From the NCBI RefSeq assembly GCF_000380485.1, contig NZ_AQYG01000042.1:83276-147275 (forward strand): a stretch of DNA of 64,000 nt, read 5' to 3'. Made by a program: the position numbers and the translations under genes. Every line of letters starts with the position of its first letter. The stretch's first letter is position 1. The notes beneath the pieces are model-generated. The model was not told the origin of the DNA. It saw only the letters and a program-made list of their open reading frames with translations, and did no database searches. This DNA comes from Jongsikchunia kroppenstedtii DSM 45133 (lineage in GTDB: Bacteria > Actinomycetota > Actinomycetes > Mycobacteriales > Mycobacteriaceae). Shown here piece after piece: positions 16,345 through 24,140 of this stretch.

Positions 16345-17400
16345 TCAGTTGGCTCCTTCGGTTGCAGTGCTGGACATTCCGACGACCATGTTCTGCTGCA
16401 GCAGCGGGCCGCCGGTGGCGTGCGCCAGGGTGCGATCGGCGCCGCCCTGGGTGATCGCGGTGGCCGCGTAGCCGATGCGCTCGAGGCCGGCCGAGAACAT
16501 CGGGTTGGCCGCCAGGGCACCGCCGGACGGCGTGATGTTCACCGAATCGGGCAGACGCAGCGCCGATTTCACGATCAGCTCCTGATGCGTATATGGCGTG
16601 TGCAGTTCGGCCACATCGAACGAGCGGTCGGAACCGAGTGCCGTGTCGCCGGCCAGCGCCGTCGACGGCGAGGCGGTCAGATCGCGGGCACCGAAGTTCG
16701 GTGTGTCGATGCGGTGGTCCCAGCCGGTGATCCAGGCGGGACGCGCGACGAGCTGCTTGGCCCGTTCGGCCGAGGCCAGGATGACGACCGCGGCGCCGTC
16801 GGTGTATTGACCGATGTCATGCGCGCGCAACGGATTCGCGACGTAGTCCGAGGCCAGGAGGCTCGCGGCGTCGCCGCCACGCACCCGGGCGCCGACCGCG
16901 GCCATGTCGGCCTCGGTCCAGGCTCCGGAATCGATGCCGGCCCGAGCCTGCAGCCCGGCCAACGACCGGGCGTCGGCCCAGAGCGGCGCCACCGTGTACG
17001 GGTCGGTCTGCATCGCAAGGGTGCGGTCCATGTCGCCGGCCGACGGTTTGCCGAAGCCGTAGGCCAGGGCCAGGTCGACCTCGCCCGTCGCGATCTTCAC
17101 CCACGCCTCGTACAGCGCCCAGGCGCCGTCCATCTCGACATGCGATTCGTTGATCGACGGCGTCGCGCCGATCGAGTCGATCGCCGAGATGAACGAGAAG
17201 GCGCGGCCGGCAAGGTAGTCCGACGACCCGGAACACCAGAAGCCGATGTCCTCGCGGCGGATGCCGAGTTCGGCGTACAGCTTCTGGAAACAGGGGACCA
17301 GCATCTCGACGCCGTTGGTGGTGCCGGACGACTCGGCCACGTGCTCGCTGTGGGCGAAGCCCACGACCGCAATGGGCGGCACTGCTTTATCGCTACTCAC
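16345..17400 (-). CDS. ltp4: thiolase-fold lipid-transfer protein Ltp4 (probable aldol lyase partner)
   Basis: A 351-residue thiolase-superfamily protein with a GTG start that overlaps the stop of the OB-fold gene by four bases (GTGA). The N-terminal IAVVGFAHSEH, a middle NESHVEMDGAWALYEA in place of the Cys-containing nucleophile loop, and C-terminal NITPSGGALAANPMFSAGLERIG are visible. No nucleophile Cys is seen, as in Ltp2-type retro-aldolases. Together with Ltp3 and the tandem OB-fold protein it likely forms a heteromeric complex acting on sterol side-chain CoA thioesters. Confidence 0.85.
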   Translation of the reverse strand: MSSDKAVPPIAVVGFAHSEHVAESSGTTNGVEMLVPCFQKLYAELGIRREDIGFWCSGSSDYLAGRAFSFISAIDSIGATPSINESHVEMDGAWALYEAWVKIATGEVDLALAYGFGKPSAGDMDRTLAMQTDPYTVAPLWADARSLAGLQARAGIDSGAWTEADMAAVGARVRGGDAASLLASDYVANPLRAHDIGQYTDGAAVVILASAERAKQLVARPAWITGWDHRIDTPNFGARDLTASPSTALAGDTALGSDRSFDVAELHTPYTHQELIVKSALRLPDSVNITPSGGALAANPMFSAGLERIGYAATAITQGGADRTLAHATGGPLLQQNMVVGMSSTATEGAN

Positions 17401-18401
17401 AGGTGATCCTTGTAGGTCTCGTAGTCCGCGTCCGGCTCACCGGTCGGACGGAAATGGCTGATGTTGCGCAGGGTGTAGTCCCACTCGGCCTCGGGTCGCC
17501 ACACGGCCTCGATGCGCATGCCCATCCGCACCTCGGAGGCCTCGACGTCGAGGATCAGGTGCAGAAACGGAATGTCGGCCCCGTCGAGCAGCACATACGC
17601 CGCGACATACGGCGGCTTGATCTGCTGGCCCAGGAACGGAACGTTGACGATGCAGAAGGTGGTGACGATTCCCTTGTCGGACACCTCGACCGGCTCCATG
17701 CCGGGCACACCGGTCTTGGGGCTGGTCTCGCGGCCGGGGACATAGACCTCGTTCTCGACGGTGCGAGTGCCGATGATCTTGCCCTCCTTGAGGCCGCGCA
17801 GGTAGGCGGATTCGGGGGCGGTCGCGCTGTGCTTCACGGTCATCGACACCGGCGTGACGACCATCGTCCCGGCGTCCTCGCCGAGTTCGGCGGTGTTCGC
17901 CGGTACGTCCGCGGCGGTGTCGCCGGGCACGAAGTAGGCGATGTCGGTGACGAGGCCGGTGCGCTGGGCCGACCACTCGGCCCGCACCCGCATGCCGGTG
18001 CTGAGCTGGTCGGCCGAGTCGGCCTTGATCACGTGCAGCAGGTCGGTGTCGGCGCCGTCGAGGCGAATCAGCGCCCAGCCGAACGGTTCGGCCAGCGCCT
18101 GCCCCTCTTTGGGCTCCGGCTGCCACGACCAGGACTTCACGGTGCCCACCGGGGCGACTGTGACGAATTCGGTTGTGGCGGCGTGAGTCACCGGGTCGTA
18201 TTCGCTGGGTGGCACGAACACGCGGCCGTCGCTGGCGCGCGAGCCGATGATCTCCCCGGCGATCAGGCCGCCGGCGAATCGGCCGAGCACCGATCCCAGC
18301 GAACGTGTGTAGTCGAAGGCGTTGGTGAGCGGGGCCGTCAGGTTCTCCTCGGCGGGCGGGGGAACCGGTGCGACGGCGGTCTCGAGGTACGAACTGGTCA
18401 C
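17397..18401 (-). CDS. tandem OB-fold (DUF35-like) protein, Ltp partner
   Basis: A 334-residue protein made of two similar halves. GLIAGEIIGSRASDGRVFVPPSEYDP in the first half mirrors YLRGLKEGKIIGTRTVENEVYVPGRETSP in the second, each followed by an OB-type barrel. DUF35/ChsH2 proteins bind acyl-CoA and dock onto thiolase-fold partners. The zinc-binding cysteines of standard DUF35 rubredoxin knuckles are absent in both halves. The GTG start lies 7 bp from the perfect KstR box at 18409-18424, with GGAG only one base before it, so the message may be nearly leaderless. It is the first gene of the ltp4-ltp3-NTF2 operon. Confidence 0.82.
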   Translation of the reverse strand: MTSSYLETAVAPVPPPAEENLTAPLTNAFDYTRSLGSVLGRFAGGLIAGEIIGSRASDGRVFVPPSEYDPVTHAATTEFVTVAPVGTVKSWSWQPEPKEGQALAEPFGWALIRLDGADTDLLHVIKADSADQLSTGMRVRAEWSAQRTGLVTDIAYFVPGDTAADVPANTAELGEDAGTMVVTPVSMTVKHSATAPESAYLRGLKEGKIIGTRTVENEVYVPGRETSPKTGVPGMEPVEVSDKGIVTTFCIVNVPFLGQQIKPPYVAAYVLLDGADIPFLHLILDVEASEVRMGMRIEAVWRPEAEWDYTLRNISHFRPTGEPDADYETYKDHL

Positions 18402-18408
18402 ACTCCAA

Positions 18409-18424
18409 CTAGAACACGTTCTAG
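18409..18424. promoter_or_regulatory. KstR operator (perfect palindrome) between OB-fold gene and LLM oxidoreductase
   Basis: CTAGAACACGTTCTAG contains an exact match to the KstR consensus TnnAACnnGTTnnA with 7-bp symmetric arms. It sits 7 bp before the minus-strand ltp operon and 92 bp before the plus-strand F420-type oxidoreductase, so it could repress both until a cholesterol-derived CoA thioester releases KstR. Confidence 0.88.
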
Positions 18425-18516
18425 TATTGGTGCGCAAGGGTGGCCCTGCCGGGCACCCCGGAGCCGGACGGATCCCCGGGATCGGGTCGGCTTTCCGCAC
18501 GTGATGAGGAGTTGGA

Positions 18517-19554
18517 ATGAAGCTTGGTCTGCAACTCGGGTACTGGGGCGCCGGTCCCATCGGAGGCGCTCCTGAACTGATCGCGGCCGCCGAGGAGTCG
18601 GGATTCGACGCGGTGTTCACCGCCGAATCGTGGGGCAGCGACGCCTACACCCCGCTGGCTTGGTGGGGTGCGGCGACCGAACGGATCCGGCTCGGCACCG
18701 CGGTGGCGCAGCTGTCGGCGCGGCCGCCGACGTCGTTGGCGATGCATGCGCTGACGATCGACCACCTGTCGGGCGGCCGGCACATCATCGGACTCGGCGT
18801 GTCCGGGCCGCAGGTCGTCGAGGGCTGGTACGGCGAGCCGTTCGCCAAACCGCTCGCCCGCACCCGCGAGTACGTGCAGATCGTGCGGGAAGTGCTGGCG
18901 CGCGAGGGCAAGGTCGTCAATGCCGGCCCGCACTACCCGTTGCCCTACCCGGCCGACGCTCCCGGCTCCACGGGCCTCGGCAAGTCGCTGAAGCCGATCA
19001 CCCACCCGCTGCGCGCCGACATCCCGATCTGGCTGGGCGCCGAAGGGCCGAAAAACGTTGCGCAGACGGCCGAAATCGCCGACGGCTGGCTGGCGATCTA
19101 CTACACGCCGCGGCTGTCGAAGCAGTACGAGGGCTGGCTCGCCGAGGGGCTGTCGCGGCCGGGTGCCCGGCAGACGCGCGAGACCTTCGAGGTGGCGGCT
19201 ACCGTGCAGGTCGTCATCACCGACGACATCCCCGCGGCGATCGACGCCTACCGCCCCGCGACCGCGCTGTACGTCGGCGGAATGGGCGCCAAGGAGAAGA
19301 ACTTCCACGCCGATCTGTACCGCCGGATGGGCTACGAGCGGGAGGTTGACCGGATCGGTGAGCTGTTCCTGGCAGGCAAGAAGGCCGAGGCGATCGCGGC
19401 CGTGCCGGACGAGATGGTCGCCGAGACGATGATCGTCGGACCGAAGGAGAAGGTCCGCGACGAGATCGTGCGCTGGGAAGAGGCCGGCGTCAGCATGCTG
19501 ATGGTCACCGCCCGGACCCCGGACCTGATCCGCGGCCTGGCCGAACTGGTCTAG
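18517..19554 (+). CDS. LLM class F420-dependent oxidoreductase
   Basis: A 345-residue luciferase-like monooxygenase-fold protein of the F420-dependent subgroup. It begins MKLGLQLGYWGAGP and contains FTAESWGSDAYTPLAWWGA, AQLSARPPTSLAMHALTIDHLSGGR and the GVSGPQVVEGWYG block. These enzymes use coenzyme F420 for hydride transfer, but the substrate is unknown. Size and position next to the OB-fold/ltp genes match Rv3520c of M. tuberculosis. The ATG has a strong GAGGAG site. It is probably KstR-controlled through the divergent box at 18409. Confidence 0.93.
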   Translation: MKLGLQLGYWGAGPIGGAPELIAAAEESGFDAVFTAESWGSDAYTPLAWWGAATERIRLGTAVAQLSARPPTSLAMHALTIDHLSGGRHIIGLGVSGPQVVEGWYGEPFAKPLARTREYVQIVREVLAREGKVVNAGPHYPLPYPADAPGSTGLGKSLKPITHPLRADIPIWLGAEGPKNVAQTAEIADGWLAIYYTPRLSKQYEGWLAEGLSRPGARQTRETFEVAATVQVVITDDIPAAIDAYRPATALYVGGMGAKEKNFHADLYRRMGYEREVDRIGELFLAGKKAEAIAAVPDEMVAETMIVGPKEKVRDEIVRWEEAGVSMLMVTARTPDLIRGLAELV

Positions 19555-19660
19555 CCGCCGGTCGTTCGGCCGATCGCCGTCTACGACGCGTGTCGACCGT
19601 CTGAACGAGTTCCGGCGGAATCAGTCAATGATCGTGACGTCGGCCGATATCGTCCGGAAT

Positions 19661-20038
19661 ATGGCGAACATACGGTGCAGAGCCGGTTCAATCACGGCGA
19701 CGATCGCCGTCATGATGGCGATCGTCACCGCATGTGATTCGGGATCGACGACGGCAAAAGATGATTGCCCCGCGCCTGCCGGGGATTCGATCACGCTGCG
19801 CGCCAACGCCACGCCGGCGCAGGAGGTCGCCGGGGGCCGCGTCGGGTTGTCCTCAGCCACCGACACCGAGGCGGTGCTCTATCGAGATCCCGGCCCGCCC
19901 AAGGAGATCCGGGTGAAGGTCGGTGACTCCTTCGAGGTGGGTCCCGTCCGGTATCGACTGCTCGCGGCGTGCTCCGTACATCCGCCGAGGGAACAGCCTG
20001 GTTCCACCCGCGCGATCGCCTATATCCGGGCCGAATGA
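19661..20038 (+). CDS. hypothetical lipoprotein
   Basis: A small protein of 125 residues from ATG 19661 (136 from ATG 19628). Starting at MANIRCRAGS it has a short basic region, a hydrophobic stretch (ITATIAVMMAIV) and a VTAC lipobox with Cys at residue 25, so it would be a lipid-anchored secreted protein. The mature part is a roughly 100-residue beta-rich-looking domain with two further Cys. No family is recognised. It is convergent with the P450 gene (4-bp gap). Confidence 0.6.
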   Translation: MANIRCRAGSITATIAVMMAIVTACDSGSTTAKDDCPAPAGDSITLRANATPAQEVAGGRVGLSSATDTEAVLYRDPGPPKEIRVKVGDSFEVGPVRYRLLAACSVHPPREQPGSTRAIAYIRAE

Positions 20039-20042
20039 GCGA

Positions 20043-21524
20043 TCAGCGAGTCGCCGCAGCGTGATTCGTACCGGTGTGGCTGGTGGCCGCCGGTGCGCGC
20101 GGAGTCAGGTCGAGCCGGAATCCGCGCGGCATCAGCGTCAGCCGCTCGTCGATCTTCAGCTGATAGCCCGGATCGCCGGACATGTTGTAGCGGTGCAGGA
20201 TTCGGGCCAGCACCAGCACCGCCTCGTGCAGTGCGAACTGGCGGCCGATGCAGGCCCGCAGCCCGGCCCCGAACGGCTTGTAGGAGTGCGCGGGCCGGGC
20301 CTTGACGTTCTCCGGCAGGAACCGGTCGGGATCGAAACGCAGCGGGTCCGGCCACACCGCCGGATCTCGGTGGACCCCGCCCAGCCCGATCAGCGCGAAA
20401 TCGTCCGTGGTCATGCGGTACTTGCCGGCGATGACGGTGTCGGCGCGCGGCATTCGGGCGAATCCCGGGACTGTCGGCCACAGCCGCAGCCCCTCATCCA
20501 GCACCCGTCGGATGTAGCGGAACTTCGCGACCTGCTCGTAGGCGGGTTCGGCGTCCCGGTCGGCGCCGAGGATCTCGTCGGCCTCGGCCTGCGCCCGGGC
20601 CAGCACCTCCGGGTTGCGGGACAGGAAGTACAGCGCGAACGAGAGTGCGCCCGAGGTGGTTTCGTGCCCGGCGATCATGAACGTGAGGATCTGCCGACGG
20701 ATGTTCAGATCGTCCAGATGGGCGCCGGATTCGGAATGCGTCGCGTTCAGCATGATCCCGAGCAGATCGTGCGTGCTGGTGTCACCGGAGTTGCGGCGCT
20801 GTGCGATCAGATCATCGAGCATGGATTCGACATAGGCGAGATGTTCGCGATTGCGGAAGTCGAGGACCGAACCGAGCAGCCGTTTCGGTAGCCCGGGCGG
20901 CAGCGTGCCCTTGGCCATCGAGGTGCGCAGCGCGGCCACCATCGCGGGTACGAAGCGGTGCGGCTCGGCGTTCTTGAACGACCCGAAATCGTGGCTGAAG
21001 GCCGTGCGGCTGATGGTCTCCATCGTCAGCTTGGTCATGTCGCCGGAGATGTCGCCGCGTCGCAGCGGCGCGCCCGCGCCGGTGGCGCTGGAGTCCCAGT
21101 AGTCGAATAGTTCGTCGATCGCCGCGAGCATGGTGGCGTGGTAGGTCTGCATCGCCGACTTGGTGAAGGCGGGCATCAGGAGATCGTGCGCCAGTTGCCA
21201 ATTCGGTTCGTCGTTGTAGGCGGTGAACAGGCCGTCGCCGCCCAGTTCGCGTAGCGCGTTGATCACCGGGGTCGGGGCCTTCTGGAACCGGGTTTCGTCG
21301 CATAGTTCGGCGGCGACGTCGGCGCCGATGACGAACACCAGGCGCCGCGGTCCGACCTTGGCCTCGAAGATCGGTCGGAGCTCGTCCACCCGTTCGAGCA
21401 TCGTCTGCACCAGCCCGTCGCGGAGCATCGACGGTCGGACGTCGCCGATCAGCGGCAATCGACCGGCCGGGTGCGGGAACTGCTGCTCAGACCAGCGGTT
21501 GCCGAGCGTGCGCATCTCCGTCAT
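20043..21524 (-). CDS. cytochrome P450, CYP102 (BM3)-like haem domain without reductase
   Basis: A 493-residue P450 with I-helix AGHETT (285-290), ExxR at E344-R347, and haem-ligand motif FGAGLRACIGRQFA with Cys425. The N-terminal half (GDGLFTAYNDEPNWQLAHDLLMPAF, DMTKLTMETISRTAFSHDFGSF) is strikingly like the haem domain of the fatty-acid hydroxylase P450 BM3, which is usually fused to a CPR reductase. Here the protein stops after the haem domain, so it must use separate redox partners. A fatty acid or lipid substrate is inferred from the family. It is divergent from a TetR regulator and is not a CYP125/CYP142-type sterol P450. Confidence 0.9.
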   Translation of the reverse strand: MTEMRTLGNRWSEQQFPHPAGRLPLIGDVRPSMLRDGLVQTMLERVDELRPIFEAKVGPRRLVFVIGADVAAELCDETRFQKAPTPVINALRELGGDGLFTAYNDEPNWQLAHDLLMPAFTKSAMQTYHATMLAAIDELFDYWDSSATGAGAPLRRGDISGDMTKLTMETISRTAFSHDFGSFKNAEPHRFVPAMVAALRTSMAKGTLPPGLPKRLLGSVLDFRNREHLAYVESMLDDLIAQRRNSGDTSTHDLLGIMLNATHSESGAHLDDLNIRRQILTFMIAGHETTSGALSFALYFLSRNPEVLARAQAEADEILGADRDAEPAYEQVAKFRYIRRVLDEGLRLWPTVPGFARMPRADTVIAGKYRMTTDDFALIGLGGVHRDPAVWPDPLRFDPDRFLPENVKARPAHSYKPFGAGLRACIGRQFALHEAVLVLARILHRYNMSGDPGYQLKIDERLTLMPRGFRLDLTPRAPAATSHTGTNHAAATR

Positions 21525-21626
21525 CGGGACTCCTGCCGAGCGGGCCGCAGAGCGGCGGCTATTTGACTCACGTTCAGTAATTCAGCCTGGCGTTCTACTG
21601 GCTTGGTGTCAAGTAGCATTTGTTCC

Positions 21627-22274
21627 GTGGCAACCCGTGTTCGTATGCGTCCCGATGAACGGCGTCAGCAGCTGCTCGACCTCGGGGCTGAGCTGTTCGC
21701 GACGCAGCCGTATGAGGACGTGCACATCGAGCGGGTGGCCGAGTTGGCCGACGTGTCGCGAGGGCTGCTCTATCACTACTTTCCGAACAAGCGAGAGTTC
21801 TTCGGGCAGTTGCTGGTTCGGGAGAGCCAGCGCGTCCAGGAGCTGACCGCGCCGGACCCGTCGCTGCCACCGTTGGACCAATTGCGCAACGGCCTGGACG
21901 CGTTCCTCAACCATGCCCGCAAGAATCGACACGGCGTCCGGGCGATCCATCGGGGCAGTCTCTCCGGCGACCCCGAGGTGCAGGAGATGCTGGCCGAGGG
22001 CAATCGGATGCAGGAGGACCGGATCCTGTCCGTCCTGGTCCCGGAGGGGACGCCGGCGCCGCTGCTGCGGATGTGCGTGCACGGCTGGATCGTCTTCACG
22101 CGCGAGATGTGCGACGAGTGGATCGAGGCCGATGCCGATCCCGTCGAGGTGTCGCAGGAAGACGTCGTCAGCGCCTGCGTCAACGCATTCGTCGGGATGA
22201 TGCTGGGCCTGCCCGACCATGCCCGGCCGCCGGGCGCCGCGGAATTGCTCGCCGCCGCGACCGGAACCGCGTGA
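21627..22274 (+). CDS. TetR-family transcriptional regulator
   Basis: A 215-residue TetR repressor with an N-terminal helix-turn-helix (IERVAELADVSRGLLYHYFPNKREFF, about residues 34-59) and a ligand-binding C-terminal domain with an ESQRVQELT stretch. The GTG start at 21627 is chosen; ATG 21645 is possible. It is divergent from the CYP102-like P450 with a 102-bp spacer, the standard arrangement for a regulator of that gene. It is followed 31 bp later by an NTF2-fold gene. Confidence 0.88.
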   Translation: MATRVRMRPDERRQQLLDLGAELFATQPYEDVHIERVAELADVSRGLLYHYFPNKREFFGQLLVRESQRVQELTAPDPSLPPLDQLRNGLDAFLNHARKNRHGVRAIHRGSLSGDPEVQEMLAEGNRMQEDRILSVLVPEGTPAPLLRMCVHGWIVFTREMCDEWIEADADPVEVSQEDVVSACVNAFVGMMLGLPDHARPPGAAELLAAATGTA

Positions 22275-22305
22275 TCGACCGAACCGAACGAATCAGGGGT
22301 TGTTG

Positions 22306-22722
22306 ATGGATGCTGCTGTTCTCGCCGATCGTCTCGCGATCGCGGACGTTCTGACCAGCTACACGGTCGCGATCGACACCGACGACTGGGATCGGCTCGA
22401 CACGGTATTCACCGAGGACGCTGAGATCGACTATTCCGAGTCGGGCGGGCAGGTCGGCCGCTTTCCGGAGATCAAGAAATGGTTGGCCGAGACGCTGCCG
22501 ATGTTCATTCGCCGGCAGCATCAGCTGGGTCAGCTGGATGTCCGGTTGGACGGCGACAGTGCCACGGTCGCAGCGTATTTCATCAATCCCATGGTCTATC
22601 TGGTGGACGGCGAGGAGCGCATGTTCGAATGCGGCGGCGTGTACCACCACGAGATGGTGCGGACCCCGGCCGGCTGGCGCAGTCGGAAGCTGCACGAGCA
22701 GTTGGTCTGGCGCCGCGCCTGA
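22306..22722 (+). CDS. NTF2-fold (SnoaL-like) protein
   Basis: A 138-residue NTF2-like protein starting MDAAVLADRLAIADVLTSY. Residues include DTDDWDRLDTVFTEDAEIDY, the usual SnoaL-like active-site helix, and a C-terminal GWRSRKLHEQLVWRRA. It is probably co-transcribed with the TetR gene. The last 54 bases of the gene are duplicated 73 bp downstream (see repeat), outside the coding frame. Function is unknown. Confidence 0.85.
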   Translation: MDAAVLADRLAIADVLTSYTVAIDTDDWDRLDTVFTEDAEIDYSESGGQVGRFPEIKKWLAETLPMFIRRQHQLGQLDVRLDGDSATVAAYFINPMVYLVDGEERMFECGGVYHHEMVRTPAGWRSRKLHEQLVWRRA

Positions 22723-22797
22723 CGGTCGTCTAGGTGGCGCAGCCGGCTGGCGCAGTCGGAAGCTGCACGAGAAGTTGGTCTGGCGCCGCGCCTGACG
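22669..22797. repeat. 56-bp direct repeat duplicating the 3' end of the NTF2-fold gene
   Basis: Bases 22669-22724 recur at 22742-22797 with a single mismatch (GAGCAG versus GAGAAG), offset 73 bp. The first copy encodes the last 17 codons and stop of the NTF2-fold gene. The second is non-coding and ends exactly at the dinB stop codon. This looks like a recent tandem duplication. Confidence 0.9.
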
Positions 22798-24042
22798 TCA
22801 GTCGGGCAGCAGCGGGACATGCAGCCCGGGATCGCGGCCGAGGTGGACGCCGCGGGTGAGTGATTTGCCGCCGAACCGGTCGCGGACCTGATCCATTGCG
22901 GCATCGAGCGCATGTCGGTCGGGCTCGTCGCCGAAGGGGAGCTCGGGCTGATCGCCGCCCGAACCGGGGAAGTTCGAGACGGCCACGCCGACCAGGGTGA
23001 CGCCGCGTTCGGCGATGAGCGGTCGAACGGACGAGAGCAAGTCGAGGGCGGTGTCGCCGATCGTCGCGGTGTCCGCGGTGGGGCGGGCCATGGTGGCCGA
23101 CCGAGTCGCCCGGCCGAAATCGGTGAACCGCAGACGCAGCGTGACGGTGCGGCCGACCCGTCCCGCGGCGCGCATGCGACCGGTGACCCGATCGACCAGG
23201 AGCAGCAGCGATTCTTCGGCGGTGCCCTCGGGGTGGATGCCGTCGCGATTCGGTCCCCAGCCGATGGCCCGTTGGGCACCAATCGATTTCCGTCGGCGAC
23301 CGGTCTCGACCCGCCGTGGATCCTGCGCCCAGGCGAGCGCGTGCAGATGCCGGGCGGTGCCGGGACCGACGAGGGTCGCCAGCTGTCGCTCCGGTAGCCG
23401 CGCCAGTTGGCCGACATGAGTGATGCCGCCGTCGTGCAGCTTGCCGGCGGTCACCGCGCCGACGCCCCACAGTCGCTCGACCGGCAGCGGATGGAGGAAG
23501 CGGAGTTCGCGGTCGGGCGGAACCTCCAGCAGCCCATCGGGTTTGGAGACCGCGCTGGCCACCTTGGCGAGGAACTTGCTGCGGGCGATGCCGACGCTGA
23601 TCGGCAGTCCGACCTCGCGGGCGACCCGCTGCCGCAACGTGGTCGCGATCTGCGCCGGCGGGCCGACCAGGCGGCTGAGCCCGCGGACGTCCAGGAAGGC
23701 CTCATCGACGCTGATGCCCTCGACCCACGGCGTGGTGTCGCGGAAGATCTCGAACACGGCGGCGGACGCATCCGAGTAGGCGGACATCCGCGGCCGCACG
23801 AAGATCAGATCGGGGCACAGGGCCTGGGCCTTGCGGCCGGGCATCGGTGTCCGCACCCCGCACGCCTTCGCCTCATAGCTGGCCGCGAGCACCACCCCGC
23901 CGCCGACAGCGACCGGTCGGCCGCGCAGGCCAGGGTTGTCACGTTGCTCGACCGAGGCATAGAAGGAGTCCAGGTCGGCATGCATGATCGACGCGTCGGC
24001 ACGCGTGGCGATCCTGCGACGATGAGAGCCGGACACGAACAT
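22798..24042 (-). CDS. dinB: DNA polymerase IV (Y-family)
   Basis: A 414-residue translesion polymerase. Catalytic acidic residues are D23 in HADLDSFYASVEQ and D113/E114 in SVDEAFLDV. Palm, fingers, an HhH-containing thumb (LWGVGAVTAGKLHDGGITHVGQLARL) and a little-finger domain are all present. A near-perfect SOS box overlaps the proposed ATG at 24042. This suggests either a nearly leaderless SOS transcript or a start slightly downstream (GTG at 24036 or ATG at 23985). Convergent with the NTF2-fold gene. Confidence 0.94.
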   Translation of the reverse strand: MFVSGSHRRRIATRADASIMHADLDSFYASVEQRDNPGLRGRPVAVGGGVVLAASYEAKACGVRTPMPGRKAQALCPDLIFVRPRMSAYSDASAAVFEIFRDTTPWVEGISVDEAFLDVRGLSRLVGPPAQIATTLRQRVAREVGLPISVGIARSKFLAKVASAVSKPDGLLEVPPDRELRFLHPLPVERLWGVGAVTAGKLHDGGITHVGQLARLPERQLATLVGPGTARHLHALAWAQDPRRVETGRRRKSIGAQRAIGWGPNRDGIHPEGTAEESLLLLVDRVTGRMRAAGRVGRTVTLRLRFTDFGRATRSATMARPTADTATIGDTALDLLSSVRPLIAERGVTLVGVAVSNFPGSGGDQPELPFGDEPDRHALDAAMDQVRDRFGGKSLTRGVHLGRDPGLHVPLLPD

Positions 24043-24049
24043 ATGTTCG
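24036..24049. promoter_or_regulatory. LexA/SOS box at dinB
   Basis: CGAACATATGTTCG is a perfect 14-bp palindrome fitting the actinobacterial LexA consensus CGAAC-N4-GTTCG. It overlaps the proposed start codon of dinB, consistent with repression by LexA and induction by DNA damage. Confidence 0.75.
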
Positions 24050-24140
24050 CATTGCGGTCCGACATCGATCGGCTGCGGCTCCCAGGGAACTCCCAGCGTT
24101 CGCCGATGGCGCTCCCGGATTGGGCGCGTGTCATGAAGTC

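Noticed and set aside
20043..21524. Assignment of the P450 as CYP142 or CYP125
   Set aside because: Its place near echA19 and ltp genes suggested it, but motifs around residues 97-180 match the CYP102 haem domain instead.
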